This document shows positions 26,499-34,940 of a stretch of DNA of 64,000 nucleotides, in pieces; positions within the stretch are counted from its first letter, which is position 1, and each line of letters opens with the position of its first letter. This DNA is from an uncultured Oscillospiraceae bacterium (GTDB lineage: Bacteria > Bacillota > Clostridia > Oscillospirales > Ruminococcaceae). The translations under genes and the position numbers were made by a program. The stretch spans positions 1 through 64,000 of the forward strand of contig CAKSEC010000009.1 in NCBI GenBank assembly GCA_934446355.1. The letters are read 5' to 3'. Below the pieces are notes generated by a model, which saw nothing but the letters and a program-made list of their open reading frames with translations, was not told where the DNA came from and ran no database searches.

Positions 26499-27854
26499 TT
26501 GAATATTATCATCGTGGGCTGCGGCAAGGTCGGGCAGGCACTGGTCGAACAGCTTAATGAAGAAGGCAACGATATCACCGTTATAGATAAAATAGCAGAA
26601 AAGGCAAATGATGTATCCAGCCGATACGACGTTATGGGCGTTATCGGCAATGGAGCGACCCACAGCGTCCAGCAGCAGGCGGGAATCGACCACGCAGACC
26701 TGCTTATCGCAGTGACCGGCTCAGATGAACTGAATCTACTGTGCTGCCTTATCGCAAAGAAATCCGGCAACTGCCAGACGATAGCGAGGGTCAGAAGCCC
26801 GCAGTATTACACAGATGTGCCGTTTCTTAAGGACGAACTGGGGCTTGCGATGGTCATTAACCCCGAACAGGCGGCGGCAAGCGAGATAGCACGAGTTCTG
26901 CGCTTCCCCTCTGCGATAAAGATAGACACATTCGGCGGCGGCAGAGTCGAACTGATGAAGTTCCGCCTGCCGGAAAACAGCCCTCTTGCGGGCTGCGCTG
27001 CGAAAGAGATAGTCACAAAGCTTAACTGCGACGTGCTCGTCTGCACCGTCGAGCGCGGCGACGAGGTACATATCCCGAACGGCGACTTCGTTTTTGAGGA
27101 AAAGGACGTAATTTCCATCGTGGCTGCGACAAGAAAGGCTGCGGAGTTCTTCAAGAAGATAAAGTACAAGATGAACTCTGTAAAGGACGTGCTTATCGTC
27201 GGCGGCGGCGAGATAGGTCACTACCTCTGCGAGCAGCTTGTGCGCTCCGGAATGTCAGTGAAGCTTGTCGAAAAGGACCCCGAACGCTGCGAGGAACTTT
27301 GCGCCCTGCTTGACGATGTGACGATAATAAACGGCGACGCAAGCGACCAGAATATACTTCTGGAATCAGGACTGGAAAAGACCGGCGCATTCGTTGCGCT
27401 GACAAATCTGGACGAAGAAAACATACTGCTCTCGCTTTTTGCAAGAAGTGCCTGCGACTGCAAGCTAGTCACCAAAATAAACCGTATCGACTTCGGTAAC
27501 GTGATAAATCACCTCGACCTTGACACGATAATCTACCCAAAAAACCTCACCTCAGACTACATCGTGCGCTATGTCCGTGCGATGAAAAGCTCCATGGGAA
27601 GCAACATGGAAACGCTCTACAATGTGATAAAGGGCAAGGTCGAAGCGGCTGAGTTCATCATCAAGGAGCAATCGCCCGTGGTCAACGTGTCGCTGATGGA
27701 ACTTGATATCAAGCCCGGAATACTTATTGCGGCTATCCTGCGGGGCAAAAAGGTCATAATCCCAAGAGGTCACGACAGTATGCAGATAAACGACTCTGTG
27801 ATAATCGTATCGAGCCGCCTTGCGCTGCACGATATAACAGATATCCTGAAATGA
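26499..27854 (+). CDS. trkA: Trk potassium uptake regulatory subunit TrkA
   Basis: A 451-residue peripheral protein that gates the TrkH potassium channel in response to nucleotides. It has two RCK_N Rossmann domains (VGCGKVGQALVEQL at residues 5-18 and VGGGEIGHYLCEQLV near residue 235), each followed by an RCK_C/TrkA_C domain. The start is TTG at 26499 because GAGGGAGG lies eight to ten bases upstream and the protein then begins exactly at the Rossmann strand. The trkH gene follows 13 bases later. Confidence 0.95.
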   Translation: MNIIIVGCGKVGQALVEQLNEEGNDITVIDKIAEKANDVSSRYDVMGVIGNGATHSVQQQAGIDHADLLIAVTGSDELNLLCCLIAKKSGNCQTIARVRSPQYYTDVPFLKDELGLAMVINPEQAAASEIARVLRFPSAIKIDTFGGGRVELMKFRLPENSPLAGCAAKEIVTKLNCDVLVCTVERGDEVHIPNGDFVFEEKDVISIVAATRKAAEFFKKIKYKMNSVKDVLIVGGGEIGHYLCEQLVRSGMSVKLVEKDPERCEELCALLDDVTIINGDASDQNILLESGLEKTGAFVALTNLDEENILLSLFARSACDCKLVTKINRIDFGNVINHLDLDTIIYPKNLTSDYIVRYVRAMKSSMGSNMETLYNVIKGKVEAAEFIIKEQSPVVNVSLMELDIKPGILIAAILRGKKVIIPRGHDSMQINDSVIIVSSRLALHDITDILK

Positions 27855-27867
27855 CCGGGGTGACGAA

Positions 27868-29301
27868 ATGAATTACAGAATGATAGCATATATCCTCGGC
27901 TGGATAATGATATTCGAGGGACTGTTTCTTGTGGTACCGGCTGTTACTGCGCTGATCTACGGCGAATCTGCGCTGTGGAGCTATCTGCTTTCGCTCAGCC
28001 TGTGCCTGCTGGCAGGAAGCGCGCTCATCATGAAAAAGCCCGAAAAAAAGCGCCTTTATTCACGTGAGGGCGGCGTTATCGTTGCTCTAAGCTGGATAGT
28101 GCTCAGTCTTTTCGGGTCGGTGCCTTTCGTGCTGTCCGGCGAGATACCCGCCTTTGTGGACGCTCTTTTCGAGTCGGTTTCCGGCTTTACGACGACCGGT
28201 GCAAGCATTCTGTCAGATGTTGAGCGGCTTTCACACGCTTCACTGATGTGGAGGAGTTTCACGCACTGGGTCGGCGGTATGGGCGTGCTTGTTTTCATCA
28301 TGGCGTTTCTTCCGCTTTCAGGCGGTCAGAATATGCACATCATGCGTGCGGAATCCCCCGGTCCGTCTGTCAGCAAGCTTGTGCCGAGGGTCAAGACGAC
28401 TGCGCTGCTGCTTTATTCCATCTACTTTGTGCTGACTGTAATTGAATTTATCATGCTGCTTTTCGGTGGTATGGGCGTGTTCGAGGCTCTCAATACCGCA
28501 TTTTCGACTGCGGGCACTGGCGGCTTCGGATTCAGAAATACAAGCATGGGAAGCTTTTCGCCGTACATACAGATAGTCGTGACGGTGTTCATGGTGCTGT
28601 TTTCCATCAATTTCAACTGCTATTTCCTGCTTCTGACAGGCAAGCTGCGTGAAGCATTCAACCTTGAACTGCGGACGTTCCTCGCAATAGCCGCTGTGAC
28701 CACTACCGTCATAACAATAAACATCATGAATATGTTCGACAGCGTGGGCGAGGCACTCAGGCATTCGGCGTTTACCGTGGCGTCGCTGATGTCAACGACT
28801 GGCTTTTCGACAGTTGATTTCAATACATGGCCGGAACTATCACGCACTCTGCTTGTCATTGTAATGTTTATCGGTGCGTGCGCAGGAAGCACCTGCGGCG
28901 GCATAAAGGTCAGCCGTATCATTATCCTGTTCAAGGGTATGGCGAAGGAACTGCAGACCATGGTCCAGCCGCACAGAATAAAGAAGATAAAGATGGATTC
29001 CCACCTCATCGACCACGAAACTGTGCGTTCTGTGAATGTCTATATGGTCGCATATCTTCTGGTATTCTCGCTTTCGCTGATAGTGGTTTCATTCGACAAT
29101 CACGACCTGATAACCAGCTTCACGGCGGTCACTGCCACGATAAACAATGTCGGTCCGGGACTTGAGCTTGTCGGACCAACGGCAAATTTCGGCTTCTTCT
29201 CGCCGCTCACAAAGTCCGTGCTGATATTCGATATGCTTGCGGGCAGACTGGAACTGTTCCCTGTGCTGCTTCTGTTCACGCCGGCTACATGGAAGAAGTA
29301 G
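27868..29301 (+). CDS. trkH: Trk potassium uptake channel TrkH
   Basis: A 477-residue membrane channel with four M1-P-M2 repeats. The four selectivity-filter loops are visible as SGFTTTGAS, STAGTGGFG, MSTTGFST and NNVGPGL. It imports potassium together with TrkA, encoded just upstream. The ATG at 27868 follows a GGGGTGA site. The gene ends eight bases before the next start, so the TtcA-like gene is probably on the same transcript. Confidence 0.95.
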   Translation: MNYRMIAYILGWIMIFEGLFLVVPAVTALIYGESALWSYLLSLSLCLLAGSALIMKKPEKKRLYSREGGVIVALSWIVLSLFGSVPFVLSGEIPAFVDALFESVSGFTTTGASILSDVERLSHASLMWRSFTHWVGGMGVLVFIMAFLPLSGGQNMHIMRAESPGPSVSKLVPRVKTTALLLYSIYFVLTVIEFIMLLFGGMGVFEALNTAFSTAGTGGFGFRNTSMGSFSPYIQIVVTVFMVLFSINFNCYFLLLTGKLREAFNLELRTFLAIAAVTTTVITINIMNMFDSVGEALRHSAFTVASLMSTTGFSTVDFNTWPELSRTLLVIVMFIGACAGSTCGGIKVSRIIILFKGMAKELQTMVQPHRIKKIKMDSHLIDHETVRSVNVYMVAYLLVFSLSLIVVSFDNHDLITSFTAVTATINNVGPGLELVGPTANFGFFSPLTKSVLIFDMLAGRLELFPVLLLFTPATWKK

Positions 29302-29309
29302 GAGGAAGC

Positions 29310-30137
29310 ATGACAACGCAGGATTACGAACTTACGCTGACAAAAACGCTTCCCCGTGAGATAACCAAGAAATTCAGCAGGGCGATAGAGCAGTATCGGC
29401 TGATAAGCGGCGGCGACAGGATAGCCGTGTGTATCTCCGGCGGCAAGGACTCAATGCTGATGGCGAAGCTGTTTCAGCTTCACAGACGGCACAGCGGCTT
29501 AGAATACGACCTTGTGTTCCTTGTGATGGACCCCGGATACAGCCCAGAAAATCGCCAGAGGATAGTGGATAACGCCGAGCGGCTTGGGATACCGATACAG
29601 ATATTCACCACCGACATATTATACTCGGTCGAGCACGTGAAAAGCAACCCCTGCTTCCTATGCTCGAAAATGCGCAGAGGCAGCCTATACAGCACTGCGC
29701 AGCAGCTTGGCTGCAATAAGATAGCGCTGGGGCACCATTTCGACGACGTTATCGAAACAAACCTCATGAGCGTCATCTATGGCGGTCAGACTGAAACAAT
29801 GCTGCCGAGGGTCAAAAGCGCGAACTTCCCCGGAATGCAGCTTATCCGCCCGATGTACCTTATTCGTGAGCGGGACATAATCCGCTGGTGCAGGCTGTGC
29901 GAACTGAACTTTCTGCAGTGCGCCTGCCGGTTCACCGAGCAGAACGGCAGCGCAGACGAAACCCAGCACAACTCAAAACGGCAGCGTATCAAGCAGCTCA
30001 TTTCAGAACTCGCTCAGGAGAACCCGCAGATAGAGATGAATATTTTCAACAGCACTCAGGGAATAAAACTGAACAAGATAATGTCTTACAAGGACGGCGG
30101 TGGCGTTCACAGCTTTCTGGAACGGTTCGAGGACTGA
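29310..30137 (+). CDS. ttcA: TtcA-family tRNA thiolation-type ATPase
   Basis: A 275-residue PP-loop ATPase with CISGGKDSMLMA (residues 43-54), a CFLC pair near residue 115, and GHHFDDVIET. TtcA enzymes bind an iron-sulfur cluster and thiolate cytidine 32 of certain tRNAs; the cysteine pair and PP-loop support this class, though several TtcA/TtuA paralogues exist in Clostridia. The ATG at 29310 has a GGAGGAAG site and is preferred over one seven codons upstream inside trkH. Confidence 0.8.
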   Translation: MTTQDYELTLTKTLPREITKKFSRAIEQYRLISGGDRIAVCISGGKDSMLMAKLFQLHRRHSGLEYDLVFLVMDPGYSPENRQRIVDNAERLGIPIQIFTTDILYSVEHVKSNPCFLCSKMRRGSLYSTAQQLGCNKIALGHHFDDVIETNLMSVIYGGQTETMLPRVKSANFPGMQLIRPMYLIRERDIIRWCRLCELNFLQCACRFTEQNGSADETQHNSKRQRIKQLISELAQENPQIEMNIFNSTQGIKLNKIMSYKDGGGVHSFLERFED

Positions 30138-30227
30138 CGTAATACGTCCTGACTGCCCTGTTGCCTGCTGACGAAAAAATTCTGCTGTGTTCTGGGAAAA
30201 TAGTCATAGAAAAAACAGAATTCCCCC

Positions 30228-30256
30228 TTGAAAACGTTTACAAAGTGTGCTATAAT
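30228..30256 (+). promoter_or_regulatory. promoter with overlapping CcpA/LacI-type operator
   Basis: TTGAAA (30228-30233), 17-base spacer, TATAAT (30251-30256). The sequence TGAAAACGTTTACA at 30229-30242 fits the cre consensus (TGWAANCGNTNWCA) and is nearly palindromic. It covers the -35 hexamer, so binding would block transcription. A LacI-family regulator is encoded at 45338-46369. Confidence 0.75.
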
Positions 30257-30334
30257 TACTGCAGTGCGGCAGAACTACTGCCGGAAAGCGGAAACCACGC
30301 AGCAAAATTACATATCGAAAGGAATATCCACCCT

Positions 30335-31777
30335 ATGGAACAGAAGATCTATTCAATTGAGATGGGACCTGCAAAATGCGCCGTTGACCTCGGCGACGGA
30401 AGCGAGAGAGGCGAATACGTAAATCAGGACTATATCCTGCATAAAATGGGCAGACCGCACCGCGCAGTCAGCCTGATGTACTGCTACTACCCGCTCGACA
30501 AGACATGGCCGGTACGTGCAAGGAACGCATTCGCAGATCAGGAAGTCAGCTTCCAGTGGGATTATCCCTACGACGATTATTTCACCTACAAGGGCGGTAT
30601 CGGCGGCACGACTGACGGCGAGCCTTTCACCTGCATGAAAGACGTACGCCGCCACGGTCAGGACGTTATTCTGACGCTCACCATCGACCCCAACCTCACC
30701 GACGAATACCTGATAAAGATAGCGCAGGAGCTTCGCACCTACGGCAGAATGCAGCTTCGCATCAACCACGAGGCCACCGGCAACTGGTTCAGCTTCACCA
30801 AGCGCGCTTCCTATCAGCAGATAGCCGACTTCTTCGTGAGATTCCACAACATCATCAAAAAGGAAGCGCCGAACGTTTCCACGATTCTGTGTATAGGCGG
30901 CGTTGAGCACCCCGAAAAGGGCGGCGAGATCGAGATGGAAAAGGAATTTGCCGACGCAGTTCGTGCGACTGACATCTGGTCTGTTGATAAGTACATGAGC
31001 CTGCACTGGGGCTGGCCCTATGACGTTGCAGACGAGGGCGGCACAAGCTTCAGCAGAAGCAAGGTGTCCGACACATACAATCTGACGAAGCTTTCTCAGA
31101 AGCGCTATCAGGAACTTTGCGGCGGTCAGCATAAGCCGATGGTCATGAGCGAGTTCAACGCCGACGGCGACGTTACGGGTCCGTTCGATCAGGCTGCAAT
31201 GATTCAGGAATTCTGCGATATGCTGAAAAACGATCCCGAACAGGGCTGGTTCAGCGGCTTCACATTCTATCAGTTCCGTGACAGGGGCAGACTTGGCCTT
31301 GAAATAGAGGACCCCAACAACCCCGACGTAGGTATCGAGCAGCCCGCTCTGCAGACCTACAAGCAGATAATCCACGACGAGTACTTCTACCCCTCTGTAA
31401 AGCAGTGCGAGGAACTTCAGCTTCCTGTGACCCTGCGCTGGGGCGGAAGCGAGGACAGCACGGGTATTTCACTGCCGCTGCACTTCGACAAGAGTCCGGT
31501 GTTCTGCGAAGCGACCTTTGACGAGCCGCTCAACCTCATGCTTGAGATCAACGGAAAGTGGTTCTACAAGAGCCCCGAAGCTAAGACTATCGACCTTATG
31601 CCGGCGTTCTTTGAGAAGCCGCTCGATTGTGCGGCAGACCTCGACCTCAAGATCTTCGCACCTCCTGCTTCGGGTGAAAACGACCCCTCGCAGGGTGACG
31701 ACTGGCAGTTCAACTATTACACAAAGCTGAACAAGCTGCCTGATATCCGTATAAGATACGCTCCTATTATAAAGTGA
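30335..31777 (+). CDS. clan GH-A-like glycoside hydrolase, family not assigned
   Basis: A 480-residue protein without signal peptide, so probably cytoplasmic. The pattern RINHEATGNWF (Glu146) resembles the acid/base strand of GH26-type enzymes, and VMSEFNADGD (Glu273) fits the nucleophile strand of a TIM barrel; the spacing of 127 residues suits clan GH-A. A C-terminal beta-rich region (about 355-480) follows. I cannot place it in a known family with confidence; GH26-related is the best guess. The ATG at 30335 follows AAAGGA. It stands 315 bases upstream of a clear GH26 gene. Confidence 0.55.
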   Translation: MEQKIYSIEMGPAKCAVDLGDGSERGEYVNQDYILHKMGRPHRAVSLMYCYYPLDKTWPVRARNAFADQEVSFQWDYPYDDYFTYKGGIGGTTDGEPFTCMKDVRRHGQDVILTLTIDPNLTDEYLIKIAQELRTYGRMQLRINHEATGNWFSFTKRASYQQIADFFVRFHNIIKKEAPNVSTILCIGGVEHPEKGGEIEMEKEFADAVRATDIWSVDKYMSLHWGWPYDVADEGGTSFSRSKVSDTYNLTKLSQKRYQELCGGQHKPMVMSEFNADGDVTGPFDQAAMIQEFCDMLKNDPEQGWFSGFTFYQFRDRGRLGLEIEDPNNPDVGIEQPALQTYKQIIHDEYFYPSVKQCEELQLPVTLRWGGSEDSTGISLPLHFDKSPVFCEATFDEPLNLMLEINGKWFYKSPEAKTIDLMPAFFEKPLDCAADLDLKIFAPPASGENDPSQGDDWQFNYYTKLNKLPDIRIRYAPIIK

Positions 31778-31787
31778 TTTTTGAAAA

Positions 31788-31820
31788 GGCTGTATTCATT
31801 ATCAGTAATTGAATACAGCC
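31788..31820 (+). terminator. hairpin after the GH-A-like gene
   Basis: An 11-base perfect stem, GGCTGTATTCA (31788-31798) with TGAATACAGCC (31810-31820). The following U-tract (CATTTTC) is short, so termination may be partial. Confidence 0.65.
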
Positions 31821-32092
31821 CATTTTCACGGCAAAAAATCACGGAAAACATTACTATGTATGGAACGAAACAGTCCATACGGCAGGAGAAATCAGGCTGA
31901 AATGACAACTGTAATTTCCGCTTCTTTTTTTCTTGCACAATGCACAGAATATATACAACCAGTCTGTTGATCAGCGTAATATAGCGGGTATATAAAAAAA
32001 GCATAACGTTCCCACAGAGCTTTCACGGTATTTTCACATAGATACGGTATACTTCTGATTGTCTTGCAGGAACGCTTTATCTGGAGGAGCTT
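31821..32092 (+). promoter_or_regulatory. intergenic region upstream of the GH26 gene
   Basis: No gene is seen. An inverted repeat GTATGGA (31858-31864) / TCCATAC (31874-31880) with a nine-base loop could be an operator. A TATACT at 32048-32053 is a possible -10 but lacks a good -35. The Shine-Dalgarno sequence GGAGGAG lies just before the ATG at 32093. Confidence 0.4.
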
Positions 32093-33241
32093 ATGACAAA
32101 CTACAGAACCGACATCGACGCACTGAAAAAGAGCCTGTCCGCGAAAACGCCGGATCCTGAAAGGCTCATCACAGACCAGCCTACGCCCAACACTCAGCGT
32201 CTGTGGGATTTTCTCAGATGCTGCAAGGGAAAAAAGTTCATCTCCGGTCAGCAGTACCTATGGGAGGACGAAAAAGAGGACCTCGTATACTGGAACGCCA
32301 CTGGCAAGCTGCCTGCGATAAGGGGCTATGACTTCATGGGCATAAGCGGGCTTGCACGCGGATACGACCAGCTTGGCAGAGCCGTGGACTGGGCAAGGCG
32401 CACGGGCGGCATTCTTACGCTGTGCTGGCACTGGAACGCTCCGGACGACATGAACGACATCGGCGGTCTGAGCGCATTCTACTACAAAACCACCGAATAC
32501 GACCGGAAAACCGGCTTCGACGTGACCCGTGCAGTGCAGGAGGGTACGCCGGAATACGACTTCGTGATATATGAGATAGACCTTGCCGCTTCTGCGCTGA
32601 AAATGCTTGAACAGGCTGATATTCCAGTGCTGTGGCGTCCTTTGCACGAAGCTAACGGCAACTGGTTCTGGTGGGGAAATCACGCCGAGGCAGGCAAGCA
32701 GGACTTGCCAAGCATCGAGGCATACAAAAAGCTGTGGTATATCATGTTCGACAGGCTGATGAACCTCCACAAGCTTAAAAACCTCATCTGGGTATGGAAC
32801 GGTCAGGCGCCTTTCATGGCGGTGGACCCCAACACATATGATATCGCAGGCGAGGACATTTATCCGGAGAAGCCGAATCACTCGTCGCAGGTAGACAAAT
32901 ATCGCGAGGTCAGCAGCTATACTCACGGCAAGATGGTCACGCTTTCGGAATGCGGTAATATTCCCGACCCCGACGAGATGGAGCGCGACGGCGCATGGTG
33001 GCTCTGGTGGCTGCCGTGGTGGGGCGGCTTCGTCTACGAAACAGACGAGCGCTGGAACGCAATACTTGACGAAAACGGTATGCCCCGCCCGAATCCCAAA
33101 TACATGGACGATAATTTCCTGAAAAAGGTCTTTAACGACCCAAGAGTAGTCACTCTGGAGGATCTTCCATGGTATGACAAGGTTAAGAAGCCGCTTCCCG
33201 CGGCTCTTGCACACAGACTAAAAAGCAGCGCACATAAATAA
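32093..33241 (+). CDS. family 26 glycoside hydrolase (beta-mannanase type), no signal peptide
   Basis: A 382-residue GH26 enzyme, which cleaves beta-1,4-mannan or manno-oligosaccharides by a retaining mechanism. The acid/base Glu186 lies in WRPLHEANGNWFWWG and the nucleophile Glu286 in TLSECGNI, both family hallmarks. The catalytic domain fills the protein; there is no signal peptide, binding module or dockerin, suggesting a cytoplasmic enzyme acting on imported mannan fragments. The DUF4358 lipoprotein gene follows 37 bases later. Confidence 0.92.
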   Translation: MTNYRTDIDALKKSLSAKTPDPERLITDQPTPNTQRLWDFLRCCKGKKFISGQQYLWEDEKEDLVYWNATGKLPAIRGYDFMGISGLARGYDQLGRAVDWARRTGGILTLCWHWNAPDDMNDIGGLSAFYYKTTEYDRKTGFDVTRAVQEGTPEYDFVIYEIDLAASALKMLEQADIPVLWRPLHEANGNWFWWGNHAEAGKQDLPSIEAYKKLWYIMFDRLMNLHKLKNLIWVWNGQAPFMAVDPNTYDIAGEDIYPEKPNHSSQVDKYREVSSYTHGKMVTLSECGNIPDPDEMERDGAWWLWWLPWWGGFVYETDERWNAILDENGMPRPNPKYMDDNFLKKVFNDPRVVTLEDLPWYDKVKKPLPAALAHRLKSSAHK

Positions 33242-33278
33242 GCTGCGGAACAATGTTTTAACGGAAAGGAAAGCAATT

Positions 33279-34013
33279 ATGAAGAAGAAAAAAATACTCG
33301 CTGCAGTGGCAGCAATGACTATCCTGAGCGCAGCATTCACCGGCTGCTCAGGCAACAACAATTCCAGCTCCTCCGACACATCAAGCTCGGCTGCCGAGTC
33401 CGGCAATTCCTCCGGCGCTGAAAACTCCTCTAATTCTGAGAACTCCGACAATTCCTCAAACTCCTCCGAGCCCGCAGCAGCAGAAAGAACTGCCGCTGAC
33501 ATCTCCGCTGCAGCATTCGAGGCTCTTGATTGGGTACCGCTGCAGGAGATCAACACGAAGGACCTCGCAGAAACCATGTTCGGCATCGACCTCGACCTGT
33601 GCGAGGACTACAGTATGTATAACCCGCTGATAAGCGCACACATGGACGAGATGATCGTTGTAAAGCCGAAGCAGGGCAGCGAAGAAAAGCTCAAGGAGCA
33701 GCTTGACGCTCACTACACCTACCTCAAGGAGAGCGCAGCGTTCTACCCTGATCAGGAGTACACCGCAGCAGGCACTGTTACCGGCGTGACCGACGACGGC
33801 TTCTACTATATCATCTGCAACGAGATAGGTTCGCAGATTGAGGAGATAATCAGGGACTACAAGCCCGGCGATACCGTTCCCAAGCTGGAACTGCCTGAGC
33901 ATGATTATGAGGAAACAGTTCCCACAGACGAGTTAGGCGACCCCATTTACGGCTCTGATATCGTGAACCAGCCTGCAGTTGACCCCGGTGACGCACCGGC
34001 AGTTATTGACTGA
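33279..34013 (+). CDS. DUF4358 lipoprotein
   Basis: A 244-residue lipoprotein: signal peptide with lipobox AAFTGC (Cys23), an Asn/Ser-rich tether to about residue 65, then a DUF4358 domain (FGIDLDLCEDY...EMIVVKPKQGSEEKLKEQLDAHY...YIICNEIGSQIEEIIRDY) and an acidic tail. DUF4358 has no established function. It shares gene order with 11857-12357: both end an operon led by glycoside hydrolases. A strong terminator follows. Confidence 0.85.
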   Translation: MKKKKILAAVAAMTILSAAFTGCSGNNNSSSSDTSSSAAESGNSSGAENSSNSENSDNSSNSSEPAAAERTAADISAAAFEALDWVPLQEINTKDLAETMFGIDLDLCEDYSMYNPLISAHMDEMIVVKPKQGSEEKLKEQLDAHYTYLKESAAFYPDQEYTAAGTVTGVTDDGFYYIICNEIGSQIEEIIRDYKPGDTVPKLELPEHDYEETVPTDELGDPIYGSDIVNQPAVDPGDAPAVID

Positions 34014-34053
34014 AACGCCATTGTATTCTAAATCTCATAAAATTAATATAAAG

Positions 34054-34084
34054 TCAGGCGGGAGTTTTTCCGCCTGATTTTTGT
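34054..34084 (+). terminator. terminator of the GH26 operon
   Basis: An 8-base stem, TCAGGCGG (34054-34061) with CCGCCTGA (34070-34077), followed by TTTTTGTTT. Confidence 0.9.
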
Positions 34085-34221
34085 TTGGTTATATTGACTT
34101 ATGCAATTTGTATTGATTTAATATAGCCAGATATGCTAATCGTAAATTCTGCAGGTCTTTTTAATGTAACATAATGGGATAGTGCCACGTTTTGGCTGAA
34201 TCTCCCTGCCCAAACAAGCAT

Positions 34222-34282
34222 TCTGGTATTATAAAAAAGTATCAGACTGGCACTGGCGGTAATACCAGAGTTGTAGTATAAT
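34222..34282 (+). promoter_or_regulatory. promoter of the ECF S-component gene with 10-base inverted repeat
   Basis: TCTGGTATTA (34222-34231) and TAATACCAGA (34260-34269) form a perfect 10-base inverted repeat with a 28-base gap. The second arm lies between a weak -35 TGGCGG (34254-34259) and the -10 TATAAT (34277-34282). This placement suggests an operator for a repressor binding two sites; a poor -35 could instead mean activation. Confidence 0.55.
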
Positions 34283-34326
34283 ACATACATAAACAAAAAC
34301 GGCTCAGCCGAAAAGGAGACACAACT

Positions 34327-34887
34327 ATGGAGAACAAAAAAACAACTAGCACAAGGGATAGATTACTGAAAATATGCGTAACGGCAATGTTCGCAGCACT
34401 GATATGCGTTGCAACAATGCTGATACAGATACCCTCGCCGCTGAACGGCTATGTGAATTTCGGCGACTGCTTCATACTTATCGCTGCATGGGTGCTCGGT
34501 CCGGTTTATGGCTTTGCGGCAGGAGGTATAGGCTCGGCTCTGGCGGACCTTTTCACCGGATATGTTCACTACGTCCCCGGTACGTTCATCATTAAGGGAC
34601 TTATTGCGGTAGCCGCTGCGCTTCTGTGCCGTGCGCTGCTCAGCAAGCTTTCTAAGGTACCGGTCGCTGCTTACTCGGTAAGTGCACTGGTCGGCGAGGT
34701 CATAATGGTCGGCGGCTATTATCTGTACGCTGCGCTGCTGCTCGGCAAGAGTTTTGAAGGCGCATTGGCAAGCGTTCCCGGCAACCTTATTCAGGGCGCA
34801 TTCGGACTGGTTTGCGGCGTCGTAATTATTCGCATTATCGCAAGAACAAAGGTTCTGTCAAAGTTTTCGACCTATGCGGTGCAGTAA
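34327..34887 (+). CDS. ECF transporter substrate-specific (S) component
   Basis: A 186-residue membrane protein with five or six hydrophobic helices and the ECF S-component pattern GYVNFGDCFILIAAWVLGP followed by GFAAGGIGSALADLF. It would bind a vitamin or vitamin precursor and use a shared energising module (EcfA, EcfA', EcfT) encoded elsewhere. The substrate cannot be assigned; no vitamin biosynthesis gene or recognisable riboswitch is adjacent. The gene stands alone, with its own promoter and a terminator hairpin 19 bases after the stop. Confidence 0.8.
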   Translation: MENKKTTSTRDRLLKICVTAMFAALICVATMLIQIPSPLNGYVNFGDCFILIAAWVLGPVYGFAAGGIGSALADLFTGYVHYVPGTFIIKGLIAVAAALLCRALLSKLSKVPVAAYSVSALVGEVIMVGGYYLYAALLLGKSFEGALASVPGNLIQGAFGLVCGVVIIRIIARTKVLSKFSTYAVQ

Positions 34888-34905
34888 GTCTTTTGGACAA
34901 ACAAA

Positions 34906-34928
34906 ATGGAGGGGTCAAGCCCCTCCAT
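34906..34928 (+). terminator. first copy of a terminator hairpin after the ECF gene
   Basis: ATGGAGGGG TCAAG CCCCTCCAT forms a 9-base stem, but no U-tract follows; instead the sequence passes into the repeat element. The first 20 bases are repeated exactly at 35058-35077. Confidence 0.6.
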
Positions 34929-34940
34929 CAGTGTGTTGAA

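Noticed and set aside
24969..26693. Long minus-strand open frame (574 codons) opposite uvrA
   Set aside because: It lies antisense to the highly conserved uvrA and has no family features or ribosome binding site; long antisense frames arise from codon bias in GC-rich third positions.
30353..31375. Minus-strand open frame of 340 codons opposite the GH-A-like gene
   Set aside because: Antisense to a gene with a clear promoter, ribosome binding site and catalytic motifs; its translation has no recognisable domain.
34099..34296. 65-codon minus-strand frame upstream of the ECF gene
   Set aside because: It spans the inverted repeat and promoter of the ECF gene and has no ribosome binding site.
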